A stretch of DNA of 41,949 nt from Prevotella brunnea (GCF_008016795.1 NZ_SDIK01000003.1:1-41949), one strand, 5' to 3'. Positions 1-8,723 are shown, counted from the first letter of the stretch. Numbers and translations are program-made. The notes: generated by a model from the letters alone, not told the origin.

Positions 1-423
1 AATATCTGTCGGTCATGATACATCAGGTAGTTCATTATTAATGACTGAAGGATTACAAATCTCTCGCTGCTTTTTGTTTTATTTTTTAGTATTTCTAAAA
101 TTAGCAAATGTGTAAGTTTCATTTTTTTCTTTTTTAAAGTTATCAAATACAAAGATAAGAAAAAAGAAGCTTACACACTTTTATAGGACAGTACCAACAA
201 AGCAGACTCCTTGGCGCACGATGTTTACAGAAGATAATAAGACCCGATTATTGGTACATGATAAATGTTATCGTAGTTATGTGTATAAGAAAAGAAGTAA
301 ATAACTTTCTGACTATGCGAATTTGCTATATAAAAGCAAGCCATAGTTTGCTTGAGCCGTATGAGGGGAAACTCTCATGTACGGTTCTTAGAGGGGAAAG
401 CCCCCGAGAGGGGGCTGACCTAC
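1..423 (+). mobile_element. Group II intron, 3' part (domains V and VI) inside mobC
   Basis: Positions 354-387 form a canonical 34-nt domain V: GAGCCGT pairs with ACGGTTC around a GAAA-type loop, and the AGC catalytic triad is at 355-357. Domain VI follows at about 388-423 as a GC-rich hairpin and ends in GACCTAC. The coupling-protein reading frame starts exactly there. A small hairpin (AAGCAA/TTGCTT) at about 334-353 precedes domain V and should belong to domain IV. Positions 1-330 are AT-rich and show no convincing reverse-transcriptase frame, so the intron-encoded protein, if present, is to the left of the window. The 3' splice point at 423/424 is inferred and may be off by a few bases. 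Confidence 0.85.
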
Positions 424-1718
424 TCGATCCCGACCTCTCCATGATTGCCTACAATCATCTGCTCAACCACCCGGAGGGGTACAAGGTGAAACCGCAGTTC
501 TACGTCATCAACTTCGACGACCCTCGCCGCAGCCACCGCTGCAACCCCATACACCCGGATTTCATGACCGACATTTCGGATGCCTACGAGAGTGCCTATA
601 CTATCATGCTCAACCTCAACCGCACGTGGGTGCAGAAACAGGGCGACTTCTTTGTGGAATCGCCCATCATCCTCTTCGCTGCCATCATCTGGTTCCTGCG
701 CATCTATCAGGACGGCAGGTATTGCACCTTTCCCCATGCCATCGAACTGCTCAACCGCCGCTACGAGGATGTGTTTCCCATCCTGACGAGCTATCCCGAA
801 CTGGAGAACTATCTTTCGCCCTTCATGGACGCTTGGCAAGGGGGAGCGATGGAACAGTTGCAGGGACAGATTGCCAGCGCGAAGATTCCGCTCTCACGCA
901 TGATTTCGCCACAGCTCTACTGGGTGATGTCGGACAGCGAGTTCACGCTCGACATCAACAACCCCGAAGAACCGAAGATTCTCTGTGTGGGCAACAATCC
1001 CGACCGCCAGAACATTTACGGTGCGGCACTCGGATTGTATAACTCCCGCATCGTGAAACTCATCAACAAGAAGGGGATGCTGAAATCGTCGGTCATCATC
1101 GACGAGCTGCCCACCATCTATTTCAAGGGACTGGACAACCTCATCGCCACGGCACGCAGCAACAAGGTGGCGGTGTGTCTGGGCTTTCAGGATTTCTCGC
1201 AGCTGGTGCGTGACTATGGCGACAAGGAAGCAAAGGTGGTGATGAACACCGTCGGCAACATCTTCTCCGGGCAGGTGGTGGGCGAGACCGCCAAGACGCT
1301 TTCGGAGCGTTTCGGCAAGGTGTTGCAGAAACGGCAGTCTATCTCCATCAACCGTCAGGACGTCTCCACCTCCATCAACACACAGATGGACTCGCTCATT
1401 CCGCCGAGCAAGATTTCCGGCCTCACGCAGGGCATGTTCGTGGGTGCGGTCAGCGACAACTTCGACGAGCGCATCGAGCAGAAGATTTTCCATGCGGAGA
1501 TTGTGGTGGACAACGCAAAGGTCGCCGCCGAGACGAAGGCCTACAAGCCCATTCCCGTCATCACGGACTTCACGGACGAGCAGGGCAACGACTGCATGAA
1601 GGAGAAGGTGCAGGAGAACTACAACCGCATCAAGGACGAGGTGAAGCTGATTGTCAAGGACGAGCTGGAGCGCATCGCCAGCGATGAAAGCCTGAAGCAT
1701 TTGCTGCAGAATAAGTAA
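424..1718 (+). CDS. mobC: Type IV coupling protein MobC/TraG, 3' exon
   Basis: This is the C-terminal part, about 430 codons, of the VirD4/TraG-like coupling ATPase that Bacteroides conjugative elements use to hand the relaxosome to the mating apparatus at the inner membrane. The family signature for this part is present: a Walker-B-like VIIDELPTIYF (Asp-Glu codons at 1101-1106), then GLDNLIATARSNKV and an LGFQDFSQL block. The Walker A half must lie upstream of the window, beyond the intron. The frame is open back to 258, but everything before about 424 is intron domain V/VI sequence, so the apparent ATG at 258 is not a real start. A complete protein requires intron splicing. A bidirectional terminator follows the stop. 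The intron is inferred to interrupt the gene; the upstream exon is not visible. Confidence 0.88.
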
Positions 1719-1723
1719 GAACG

Positions 1724-1762
1724 ATTAAGGGAGAGCCAATCCTTCGTTGACTCTCCCTTAAT
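1724..1762. terminator. Bidirectional terminator between mobC and the AbiE pair
   Basis: A perfect 12-bp stem (ATTAAGGGAGAG, 1724-1735; CTCTCCCTTAAT, 1751-1762) with a 15-nt loop lies between the convergent ends of mobC (+) and the AbiEii-like gene (-). A/T-rich runs flank both sides, as expected for a shared terminator. Confidence 0.7.
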
Positions 1763-1783
1763 CTGTATTTATAGCAGGGTTCC

Positions 1784-2785
1784 TTATCCCATTCCGTTGA
1801 TTCGTTCATTCAATTTCCGAATCTTGTCTATCAGTTGGCTGAATGGCAGTGAATCACCGTAAATCATGGTTCCCTGCATCACCTCATAATCCTTCTTCCA
1901 TTCCTCCACGATGTTTTCCGGCGGCACTATCCGCAAGGTGGCAGGCTGCAAAGTGTCATAGTCGAATCCTCGCAGACCGATAAAGGTGCGGCGATGGTCG
2001 ATGACCGACTGATAGAGCGCTTTGTCCTGCAAGGCTTCCTCAGCAATCGGCGTATCCATAATCTGCCCGATGTCGTAGAGGTGTCTCGACATACGTTCGG
2101 TACGAATGTTCTCCTTCGGCTTGGCAAATTCCTCGTGCAGCAGGAACACCTTTTCAAGGAATGTGCGTTGTGGCAGCACGGCACGGACTTCAAACTCTTT
2201 TTCCGTGAATGGAGCCTTTGTGAAGACCTCGTCGATGAACGACCGCAATTTGACGGGAGTGACCGGCTCGCTCATGGAACGGCCGCTGACCTCAATGATA
2301 ACCTTGGGACGGATATAGACGTTGTCGTCAAAAGCGGGATGATAGGCCACCTCGATGATTTCAGGGTCGGTCGTCGTCACGGGGGTGATGTTCACGGACA
2401 CCGTAAACGCATCCTTGGAAATGCCGTCCCGGACGAGTTGTTCCGCCAAGTCATATTGCAGCCTTTCCCTGACAAACGAGCAGGAGGCACGGCGCAGTTT
2501 GTCGCTTATCTGAGTCTTCGACAGCTTTCCGTTGAAACCAAGATATTCACGGTCTATGGCAATGTCGGCATCCTCGGACATTCGGCTGATGAGATGCCAG
2601 CACTTGCTCAGATTGGTACCGCCCTTGAAGGAGATATGCTCCGCATAGGGCAAAGCGAACAATGCCCGCAAGACTGCCGTCACCCACCAGTCTTTCTCGA
2701 TTATCTGAAGGTGCAACCCGTTCTCGGCTTGCACACGGCGTATGATTTCCTGTCGGTCTTTTACGGATAAATCTGCAAATTTCAT
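1784..2785 (-). CDS. AbiEii-like nucleotidyltransferase toxin
   Basis: This 333-residue protein belongs to the AbiEii / DUF1814 nucleotidyltransferase family, the toxin half of AbiE-type (type IV) toxin-antitoxin and abortive-infection systems. Visible signatures are IEKDWWVT near residue 30, the nucleotidyltransferase motif GGTNLSK at about 55-61, and the metal-binding acidic motif SEDADI at about 70-75. These enzymes transfer nucleotides to tRNA or other acceptors; the exact target here is unknown. The start at 2785 (MKFADLS) follows the upstream partner's stop by two bases. An in-frame ATG at 2812 would overlap the partner by 25 bp and add nine residues that do not look like the family. 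It is transcribed with the AbiEi-like gene and sits as cargo between mobC and rteC. Confidence 0.85.
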   Translation of the reverse strand: MKFADLSVKDRQEIIRRVQAENGLHLQIIEKDWWVTAVLRALFALPYAEHISFKGGTNLSKCWHLISRMSEDADIAIDREYLGFNGKLSKTQISDKLRRASCSFVRERLQYDLAEQLVRDGISKDAFTVSVNITPVTTTDPEIIEVAYHPAFDDNVYIRPKVIIEVSGRSMSEPVTPVKLRSFIDEVFTKAPFTEKEFEVRAVLPQRTFLEKVFLLHEEFAKPKENIRTERMSRHLYDIGQIMDTPIAEEALQDKALYQSVIDHRRTFIGLRGFDYDTLQPATLRIVPPENIVEEWKKDYEVMQGTMIYGDSLPFSQLIDKIRKLNERINGMG

Positions 2786-2787
2786 AG

Positions 2788-3387
2788 CTATGAGAGTTTT
2801 TTGCGCACCCATATCGGTGCAAGTTGGATGTCTTTCTGATAGTCTTCCTCGGTCACATGTTCAAGATGTTTTCTGATAACGGCTATCTGTTCATCGGTCA
2901 CGTTGTGTTCACCAATCTCGCGCATGGCGGTCACGATAAGCTGCATCAGGGTAGAGCGGAAAGCGAAAATACGCATTTCCGACGTATGCTTGAACAGGAT
3001 GCCCTTGCCCTTCCCGATGGACACGCGACGCCCGGAACCATCCGTGACAAACACGACATTGGCCGGAATCTGGGTGGATAGTCCCAGCTTGTTCAGTACG
3101 TATGCTCCAGTAGGGGCAATCCTCACCTTGTCGCGCTTGGCGATAGCTTCGGCAATCTCTTCAATGGAGGGCGGTATGATGCCGCTGCCCCATTTTCTGT
3201 CCACTTTTGGATAGCAATAGATGCCCTGGGCCACACGCATAAGGTCGCCCGCACGGCACAGACGGACCAAGGCCGACCGTACCGCATCGGAAGATGCCGG
3301 GTGAAAGTCATCGGGAAAGAAGAGCCTTCCCCTTTTGGATTTCTCCACCCTTCTTTTTATCTCGTTATAAACGCTTTGTGCTGCCAT
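2788..3387 (-). CDS. AbiEi-like antitoxin/transcriptional regulator (DUF6088-like)
   Basis: This 199-residue protein has a winged-helix-like N-terminus (KRGRLFFPDDF, then SALVRLCRAGDLMRVAQGIYCYP), the layout of AbiEi and DUF6088 antitoxins that bind their own promoter. A second domain (PTGAYVLNKLGLSTQIP, FVTDGSGRRV) matches the C-terminal part of that family. It lies immediately upstream of the nucleotidyltransferase, and the two-base gap implies translational coupling. The start at 3387 (MAAQSV) is preferred over an upstream ATG at 3456 because a good promoter (-7 TACATTTG at 3407-3414) lies between them. Antitoxin function is inferred from family and context. Confidence 0.8.
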   Translation of the reverse strand: MAAQSVYNEIKRRVEKSKRGRLFFPDDFHPASSDAVRSALVRLCRAGDLMRVAQGIYCYPKVDRKWGSGIIPPSIEEIAEAIAKRDKVRIAPTGAYVLNKLGLSTQIPANVVFVTDGSGRRVSIGKGKGILFKHTSEMRIFAFRSTLMQLIVTAMREIGEHNVTDEQIAVIRKHLEHVTEEDYQKDIQLAPIWVRKKLS

Positions 3388-3406
3388 TTCTTCTTTAATT
3401 TTGCCA

Positions 3407-3438
3407 CAAATGTATAATAAATTTGTGACATAACCAAA
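3407..3438 (-). promoter_or_regulatory. Bacteroides-type promoter of the AbiE-like pair
   Basis: On the minus strand, TTTG (3435-3438) and TACATTTG (3407-3414) are separated by 20 bp. This matches the Bacteroides -33 TTTG and -7 TAnnTTTG consensus and places the transcript start just before the antitoxin ATG at 3387. Confidence 0.75.
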
Positions 3439-3525
3439 CGGATAGACCGTTTTCATTCAAGTACATACGTTTTTCTTGTCCTAAAACAATTATTGGGATA
3501 GGAAAAGCCGACTTTTATGTCCCTT

Positions 3526-4146
3526 TTACCTCCTCATCCGCTCCAATTCCTCATCCCGTCGAATCTTCTCATTGAGTTTCTTCTGCATCTTGTCGATGAA
3601 ATAGGTACGGCTGGGATTCTTGCGCAGTTTGATGGCAGAGTAGTAGCGGTAGCACTCCTTGGTGTCAAGCCCGAAGAACTCGTAGAGGGCAGGGGCGAGC
3701 ACCTTCAGGGGTGTCTCTCCGTTGTCAATGCAACCCATCTCGCTCAGCCCGTAAATCAGTTCCACGAGGTCGAGGGTGTTGCCCGTCCATTGCAAGGACT
3801 TTGGCGTTTCGCTTTTGGCGGCAGTAATATTGGTTGAATGGATGTTGGATGTGAGTGGTGGCACTTGGGGAGTGGTAAGGAACTTCTGCATCTTCCTCAC
3901 GAAAGAAAGTGCCTTTCCGATATAGGCGGCGGCTTCCTTGCGTTCTTCGGATAACAGACGCACGGGGTGGTGTTGCAACTCGATTTCAATATAAGCCAGT
4001 GCGATGGCGGTATGGCTCGCATGGCTGCTGCCGCACAGTTCGATTACTTGGTTGGCGAAAGCCATATATGCCGTTTCCATATTGCAGTCTCCGGCTTCAT
4101 TGATACGGCGGAAGAACTCGGTATCCGCCAGTAAGAAATAGTTCAT
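3526..4146 (-). CDS. rteC: RteC-family regulator of ICE excision
   Basis: This 206-residue protein resembles RteC of CTnDOT-type elements, the activator of the excision operon that is itself switched on by RteB. The C-terminal half (about 115-206) carries the recognisable block: LQWTGN, DLVELIYGLSEMGCI, a run ending FFGLD, then KNPSRTYFIDKMQKKL. The N-terminal half is more divergent from what I remember, so it may be a subfamily member rather than true RteC. It lies in the same orientation downstream of rteA-rteB, with only the small RibD-like gene between. About 170-190 bp upstream of its start is a palindrome (4318-4338) suited to an NtrC-type activator. A near-match to a -24/-12 element (GG and GC 11 bp apart, not 10) lies at 4205-4222. 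Confidence 0.78.
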   Translation of the reverse strand: MNYFLLADTEFFRRINEAGDCNMETAYMAFANQVIELCGSSHASHTAIALAYIEIELQHHPVRLLSEERKEAAAYIGKALSFVRKMQKFLTTPQVPPLTSNIHSTNITAAKSETPKSLQWTGNTLDLVELIYGLSEMGCIDNGETPLKVLAPALYEFFGLDTKECYRYYSAIKLRKNPSRTYFIDKMQKKLNEKIRRDEELERMRR

Positions 4147-4317
4147 GTCCTGTCAATTTTGAAATTTTACACTCTGTTTTCGGTATGCGCACATGAATAA
4201 TATTGGCAAAAATCGCGACCAAAAAGCAAAAAATCCGGCACGGTATTTACAACGTACTGGATTTCAGTGCAATAAGAATTGATATTTTTTATCCGGCATG
4301 AATTATGGTCGTCTTAA

Positions 4318-4368
4318 AATGTTCTATTTCAGAACATTGCTTTATTAAACGGATTATAGAAATGTTCT
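4318..4368. promoter_or_regulatory. Operator-like AATGTTCT palindrome plus third half-site
   Basis: AATGTTCT (4318-4325) and AGAACATT (4331-4338) form a perfect 8-5-8 inverted repeat. A third copy of AATGTTCT lies at 4361-4368, just after the stop of the RibD-like gene. The position, about 170-190 bp upstream of the rteC start, fits an enhancer-type site for the NtrC-family activator RteB. Binding is inferred from position and symmetry only. Confidence 0.5.
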
Positions 4369-4385
4369 CCTATGGTACATCCCGG

Positions 4386-4808
4386 CTATTTCATGGTTTC
4401 CATGCGTGTGTAGATGCTCCGGTACACTCCGTTGGAATAACTCTTTTGTGAGGAGAGTGTCCAGCGTGCTTCGGGTAGTGCCGACTTGAAGAAATGCCGT
4501 CCCGTTCCCGATATGAAAGGCACGGTATATAGGATAATCTCATCCACCACCCGCATACGCAACAGCCCGTTGATATAGTCCGAATTGTCGGGGGTGGCTT
4601 CTGCGAGATAGCAGATGTTGGTATTGTCTTTCCGCCATTCGTCCAGCATGGAGATGGAGTAGTCCGGCGTGACATGGTAAAGCGCGTTTTCCCTTATTTT
4701 GTCAATATCGCAGCGGTCAAGGCGTAAATCCTCATACGCTTTGCCATATAATTCTGAAGAATGACACCCGTCCATCGTGAGGACGGCAAGAATCTGAACT
4801 TTACCCAT
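4386..4808 (-). CDS. RibD C-terminal/dihydrofolate reductase-like protein
   Basis: This 140-residue protein resembles the RibD C-terminal (bacterial DHFR-like) fold: a short first strand with QILAVLTMDGC, a central ICYLAEATPDNSDYINGLL, and the family-like VDEIILYTVPFISGTGRHFF segment near residues 90-110. It is shorter than typical family members (about 170-190), and I cannot identify an NADPH-binding glycine motif with confidence, so enzymatic activity is uncertain. The start at 4808 (MGKVQI) is preferred to an ATG at 4853, which lies inside a terminator hairpin. It sits between rteB and rteC in the regulatory block of the ICE, behind a structured leader ending in a terminator (4837-5067), so its expression may be attenuated. 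Its role in the element is unknown. Confidence 0.65.
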   Translation of the reverse strand: MGKVQILAVLTMDGCHSSELYGKAYEDLRLDRCDIDKIRENALYHVTPDYSISMLDEWRKDNTNICYLAEATPDNSDYINGLLRMRVVDEIILYTVPFISGTGRHFFKSALPEARWTLSSQKSYSNGVYRSIYTRMETMK

Positions 4809-4836
4809 AGCCTTTTTCTTTCGTTGGGCAAGGAGC

Positions 4837-4866
4837 AAAAAAGTAGCGTGCAATCCACACTACTTT
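4837..4866 (-). terminator. Intrinsic terminator in the leader of the RibD-like gene
   Basis: On the minus strand GTAGTGTG (4856-4863) and CACGCTAC (4843-4850) form an 8-bp stem with one wobble pair and a 5-nt loop, followed by six T's (4837-4842). It lies 28 bp before the RibD-like start and 220 bp behind the rteB stop. It may end the tetQ-rteA-rteB transcript, attenuate the downstream gene, or both. Confidence 0.7.
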
Positions 4867-5067
4867 CAAGCGACGGCTCTGGTAAAGCCTTTTACGGAGA
4901 GTACGTGAATGCACGCTATGCGTAGGCATAGCATAAGCATCACGCAATCGTCTCCGTAGTGTCAATTTACCAGATTTTCGCTCGAAACGCCTTGCGGTCT
5001 TATGTTATATATCGGCGGCGAAAGGCTCCCCAATCGCCGTTTACCTTCAAATGTTCATGCAAAGATA
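4867..5067 (-). promoter_or_regulatory. Promoter and structured leader (candidate attenuator or sRNA)
   Basis: A -7 element TATCTTTG (5060-5067, minus) stands right after the rteB stop. The following 190 nt are rich in complementary arms: CGGCGA/TCGCCG (5034-5039 with 5016-5021), CTGGTAAA/TTTACCAG (4966-4973 with 4879-4886), ACGGAGA/TCTCCGT (4951-4957 with 4894-4900), and an internal hairpin with 7-bp arms GCTATGC/GCATAGC (4915-4932). Nested pairing followed by a terminator and a short gene is the layout of a riboswitch, an attenuator or an independent small RNA. I do not recognise a known class. Confidence 0.5.
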
Positions 5068-5089
5068 GCTAAATTCAGTGAATTACCGG

Positions 5090-6412
5090 CTATGATTGCC
5101 TGAATTTGTATTTCAAGCCATACTCTTCCAGCTTGCTGTACAGCGTTGTACGTCCTATTCCGAGCAGTTCGGCGGCAACCTTGCGGTTACCGTTTGCCTG
5201 TTTCAACGCACGCAATATCCGCTCCTTATCCTCCGCGTCATTGCGCAAGGCGAAGCTGACAGTAGAGGTCGGTTTCGTCACGGCAAGTTCCAGATGCTCT
5301 TTCATGACAACACCTTCCTGCGCCTGCAATACAGCACCCATAACTTTCTGCCGAAGTTCCCGCACGTTGCCCGGCCATGCGTGTGTCAGCAACGCTTTAC
5401 GTGCTTCGGAACTGAACCCGCTCACGCTACACTCCAGCTCTCTGTTTGCCATATCACGGAAGAACTCTGCCAGCGGCATAATGTCTTCTTGACAGTCACG
5501 CAACGGAGGAACGGTTATCCCGAAGTCGTGCAGGCGGTACAGAAGATCCTGCCGAAAACGCTTTTCATTCACCGATACCTCCAAATCTTCATTGGTAGCA
5601 GCGATGATGCGGACATTGAAATTCCGGTCTGCCTTGTCTCCGACCGGGCGATACCGCCTCTCCTGTATGGCACGGAGCAACATCTGTTGGGTTTCCAACG
5701 CGAGGTTTCCTACCTCGTCCAGAAACAACGTGCCGCCTTCCGCCTCATGGAAATATCCTTTCTTGGCATTGTCCGCACCTGTAAATGCACCTTTGACGTG
5801 TCCGAAGAAAGCCGACGGTGCAAGCTCTTTGGAGAGTGAACCGCAGTCCACCGCCACAAATGGCTTGCCTGCACGTTTGCTCTTGTCATGCAACAGGTGG
5901 GCAATATGCTCCTTGCCCGTGCCGTTCTCACCAAATATCATCACGCTCATATCGGTGGCGGCTACCAGCCTTATGCGGTGCATGATTTTCTGAAAGGCGG
6001 AACCTTCACGGGCGAATATAGGCATACGGCGTTGTCCTGCCTGACGTTCTTTCAGTATGGAACGGATCAGGGGGACAAGTTTATCCTCCACAAGCTGTTT
6101 GGGAATATAGTCTATCGAGCCGAGTTTCATGCTTTCCACGGCGGTATTAACTTCGGCGTAGTCGGTCATAATGATGAAGGGCTGCATCTTTCCCTCCTTT
6201 CGCATCCAGCACAAAAGGTCTATGCCACTGCCGTCAGGCAGACGCAGGTCGGCAACCACGATATCATTATCTGTTGCCTGTTGCAGATGTTTCTTCGCGG
6301 TTGAGAGGTGGTAAGCCTTCATATTGCGGTAGCCCTCCCGTGACAGCATATTGCAGACATATTCGCAATACACGATGTTGTCTTCCACCACAATTATTTT
6401 TGTCTTATTCAT
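5090..6412 (-). CDS. rteB: RteB, sigma-54-type response regulator
   Basis: This 440-residue NtrC-type activator carries the three expected domains. The receiver (1-120) has an acidic pocket at VVED, the phosphoacceptor Asp55 in VADLRLPDGSG and Lys105. The AAA+ domain (about 135-370) has Walker A GENGTGKE at 161-168, an intact GAFTGA loop at 208-213 and Walker B GGTLFLDE at 226-233. The C-terminal Fis-like HTH has NRKVAAELLGIGRTTLYSKL. The intact GAFTGA argues for sigma-54 contact. In CTnDOT elements RteB, phosphorylated by RteA, activates rteC and thereby excision. The start overlaps the rteA stop by 8 bp (6405-6412), so the genes are co-transcribed and probably coupled. Confidence 0.95.
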   Translation of the reverse strand: MNKTKIIVVEDNIVYCEYVCNMLSREGYRNMKAYHLSTAKKHLQQATDNDIVVADLRLPDGSGIDLLCWMRKEGKMQPFIIMTDYAEVNTAVESMKLGSIDYIPKQLVEDKLVPLIRSILKERQAGQRRMPIFAREGSAFQKIMHRIRLVAATDMSVMIFGENGTGKEHIAHLLHDKSKRAGKPFVAVDCGSLSKELAPSAFFGHVKGAFTGADNAKKGYFHEAEGGTLFLDEVGNLALETQQMLLRAIQERRYRPVGDKADRNFNVRIIAATNEDLEVSVNEKRFRQDLLYRLHDFGITVPPLRDCQEDIMPLAEFFRDMANRELECSVSGFSSEARKALLTHAWPGNVRELRQKVMGAVLQAQEGVVMKEHLELAVTKPTSTVSFALRNDAEDKERILRALKQANGNRKVAAELLGIGRTTLYSKLEEYGLKYKFRQS

Positions 6413-8723
6413 CTTCGTATTTTCTCCTTTCCTCTTCTGCCAACCGTATTATTTCCACTCCCTTATCCAGCACGGCAGTCACGGCATGGCTTAACGCTTC
6501 ACCATCCGGGAGAGCATCGCCACGAAGCAATCCGTAAAGTACATTCAGCGGTTGGTCGGCACGGAGCACCTCCCACGAACTGCGCAGGTGGTGGATCAGG
6601 GAATCCAGCTTTTGCAGGTCTTTTTCTTTTGCTGCATCCCGTACCGCCTGCATTTCCTTTTCTGTTTCAGTTATCAACTTTTCCAGCATGACGGCTTCAT
6701 TGCCATAGGACAATAAGGCGGAAAAGTCCGGTTTCCCGTCCGGTGTCGCTTTTATGGCACACCTGTCGGAAACCTCCATCAGTTCCGATATGGAGAACGG
6801 TTTGAACAGGCATCCGGCAAAGCCTTTTGCCAATAGTTCCCCTTTGTTACAACTGCCCGAAGCGGTTGCCACAACCACCGGGATTGTTGGTGAATTGCCC
6901 ACGTTGGACGAACGCAACAGTTCCAGCAATTCGAAACCGTTTATATCGGGCATATTCAAGTCTGTCAGCAACAGGCTGTATTCTTTCTGGCGTATCATTT
7001 CCATCAGTGCCGCAGCATCGGTGCAAGTGTCGCAGTGTATTCCTTCTTGGGAATACATCTCTTTCAGCATCAGAAGTAATACCTCATCATTGTCAATGGC
7101 GACAACATCATGGAATTTATTGTTATGATAAACAGGTGTATTGCTTGTATATCCAAGCTGTTCTTCAGCTTCCTGCATAGAAATTTCAACTGTGAAACGA
7201 CTGCCTTTCCCTTTCTTGCTGTCTAAACGGATTGTTCCGCCAAGCATCGACACAATATTACGCATTATGGCAAGCCCAAGCCCGAAACCCTCCTTTGCGG
7301 CGGCATTTGATAGACGTTCAAACGCACCGAACGCTTGTTTCTGTTCCTCTTCTGTCATGCCTGTACCTGTATCTTCAACGACCAGTGTCAGAACTCCATT
7401 ATCATATTCAGTAATCAAAGAAACACCGCCTTCTTCTGTGAACTTGACAGCGTTTGACAGCAGGTTATTCCCGATTTGTATTATTCGCTCTTTGTCGGTC
7501 AATACAATGGCATCGTGTCCAGTCTTCACGGACAAGGACAGCCCTTTGTTCACGGCAACAGGCATGAACTCCGTTTCAAGTGTGTGCGTGATTGCTGAAA
7601 TCCGGCAGGGTGACAGACGGGGCTGTTCCTTGCCGTTGTCCAGGCGGAAGAAGTCAAGCAAAGTGTTAAGCATATCCCGCATACGGTCGGAGGATTGCAG
7701 TATGTTTTGGATATACTGCCCGGACTTATCCTCACACTGTTCTTTCCGTATCAGTCCGGCATAGCCTGTTATTGCTGTCAGCGGTGTGCGCAGTTCATGG
7801 GTGATAGTATGTACCGCCTTCTTCCTTGACGTTATCAGTGCCTCGTTCCGTTGTACGGATTGTTCCAGTTGCCTTATCAAATCAGTTGTCTTGTGCTTGT
7901 ATTGTTTAATGCTTTTTGCATCACGATGTATGATGATGTAGGAAATTAACAACAATAGAAGAACGAATCCCATTAAACCGCCTACTTGCATAAATGACTT
8001 TTCACGCATGGCAACTATTTCGTTTTCCCGGCTTTGCAGTTCGGTTTGTACCTTTTCTTCTATTTGGCAAATCAATTCTTGCAGTTGTCTGTTAAGTTCT
8101 GCATTACGAGCTGCAAGGCTGTCGGCTTGTTCCGACAATTGGCGATCCTGCACTTTCTGTTCGCTGATTACGTTTCTATTGACCGAATGAAGGATAGTGG
8201 TTGATACTGCTGGAGTTACTTCCTTTTTTTTGCCGAATATGCCTAAGAAACCTTTTCGTTTTGGCTTTTTGGACTGTTCCTGCACACTTTTCTGTACAAT
8301 AACCGGAATTTGATTGGCTATCTTCTTGTTAATAGATTGTTGTTCATCCATTAACCGGACTATCTGGAACATCTGTCGTTCCTTATCCTCTAAAAGACTG
8401 CGCACACTATCGATGCGCTCTGCTGGATAGGTGGCCTTGAAACGGCAGAGCATACTGTCCATTGCCATACGCCGTGCATGGTAATGCTCGATATCTTTAT
8501 CGTTCCATTCCAGTATTGTTTCACCCAATAGAGAAAATTTTATCATTTGAATATTGATATTGTTTATTTCTTTTCGGAGCTCGTCTATTTTTTTATTGCC
8601 AAGTTCTAATGCTTCTATCTCCTGCCATTCATAGAGGCTATTATATGCCATACATCCGATAAGAATGGAGATAAGTATATATCCCAACCGTATTGCCTTA
8701 TAGAAATTTCCTGACCGCTCCAT
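6405..8723 (-). CDS. rteA: RteA, hybrid sensor histidine kinase
   Basis: This 772-residue membrane kinase has an N-terminal membrane segment (about 13-30), a largely helical region of about 215 residues and a second membrane segment (about 246-265). A HisKA domain has the phosphoacceptor His309 in HTITHELRTPL. The HATPase domain shows the N box (IGNNLLSNAVKF), G1 (DTGTGM) and G2 (GFGLGLA). A C-terminal receiver has Asp588 in LLLTDLNMPD. The last 100 residues resemble an HPt domain with a candidate His at 711 or 712 (SLIHHLRSSW). The ATG overlaps the tetQ stop in a TAATG junction, so tetracycline-induced translation of tetQ should carry into rteA. The signal sensed is not evident. Confidence 0.94.
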   Translation of the reverse strand: MERSGNFYKAIRLGYILISILIGCMAYNSLYEWQEIEALELGNKKIDELRKEINNINIQMIKFSLLGETILEWNDKDIEHYHARRMAMDSMLCRFKATYPAERIDSVRSLLEDKERQMFQIVRLMDEQQSINKKIANQIPVIVQKSVQEQSKKPKRKGFLGIFGKKKEVTPAVSTTILHSVNRNVISEQKVQDRQLSEQADSLAARNAELNRQLQELICQIEEKVQTELQSRENEIVAMREKSFMQVGGLMGFVLLLLLISYIIIHRDAKSIKQYKHKTTDLIRQLEQSVQRNEALITSRKKAVHTITHELRTPLTAITGYAGLIRKEQCEDKSGQYIQNILQSSDRMRDMLNTLLDFFRLDNGKEQPRLSPCRISAITHTLETEFMPVAVNKGLSLSVKTGHDAIVLTDKERIIQIGNNLLSNAVKFTEEGGVSLITEYDNGVLTLVVEDTGTGMTEEEQKQAFGAFERLSNAAAKEGFGLGLAIMRNIVSMLGGTIRLDSKKGKGSRFTVEISMQEAEEQLGYTSNTPVYHNNKFHDVVAIDNDEVLLLMLKEMYSQEGIHCDTCTDAAALMEMIRQKEYSLLLTDLNMPDINGFELLELLRSSNVGNSPTIPVVVATASGSCNKGELLAKGFAGCLFKPFSISELMEVSDRCAIKATPDGKPDFSALLSYGNEAVMLEKLITETEKEMQAVRDAAKEKDLQKLDSLIHHLRSSWEVLRADQPLNVLYGLLRGDALPDGEALSHAVTAVLDKGVEIIRLAEEERRKYEDE

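Noticed and set aside
116..303. A plus-strand frame ending in a basic tail before the intron domain V, possibly the end of a maturase
   Set aside because: The readable part lacks a recognisable maturase or HNH motif and starts in AT-rich sequence; the support is too weak to annotate.
258..423. Apparent 5' extension of the coupling protein from an ATG at 258
   Set aside because: The extension translates group II intron domains V and VI, so it is not protein-coding exon sequence.
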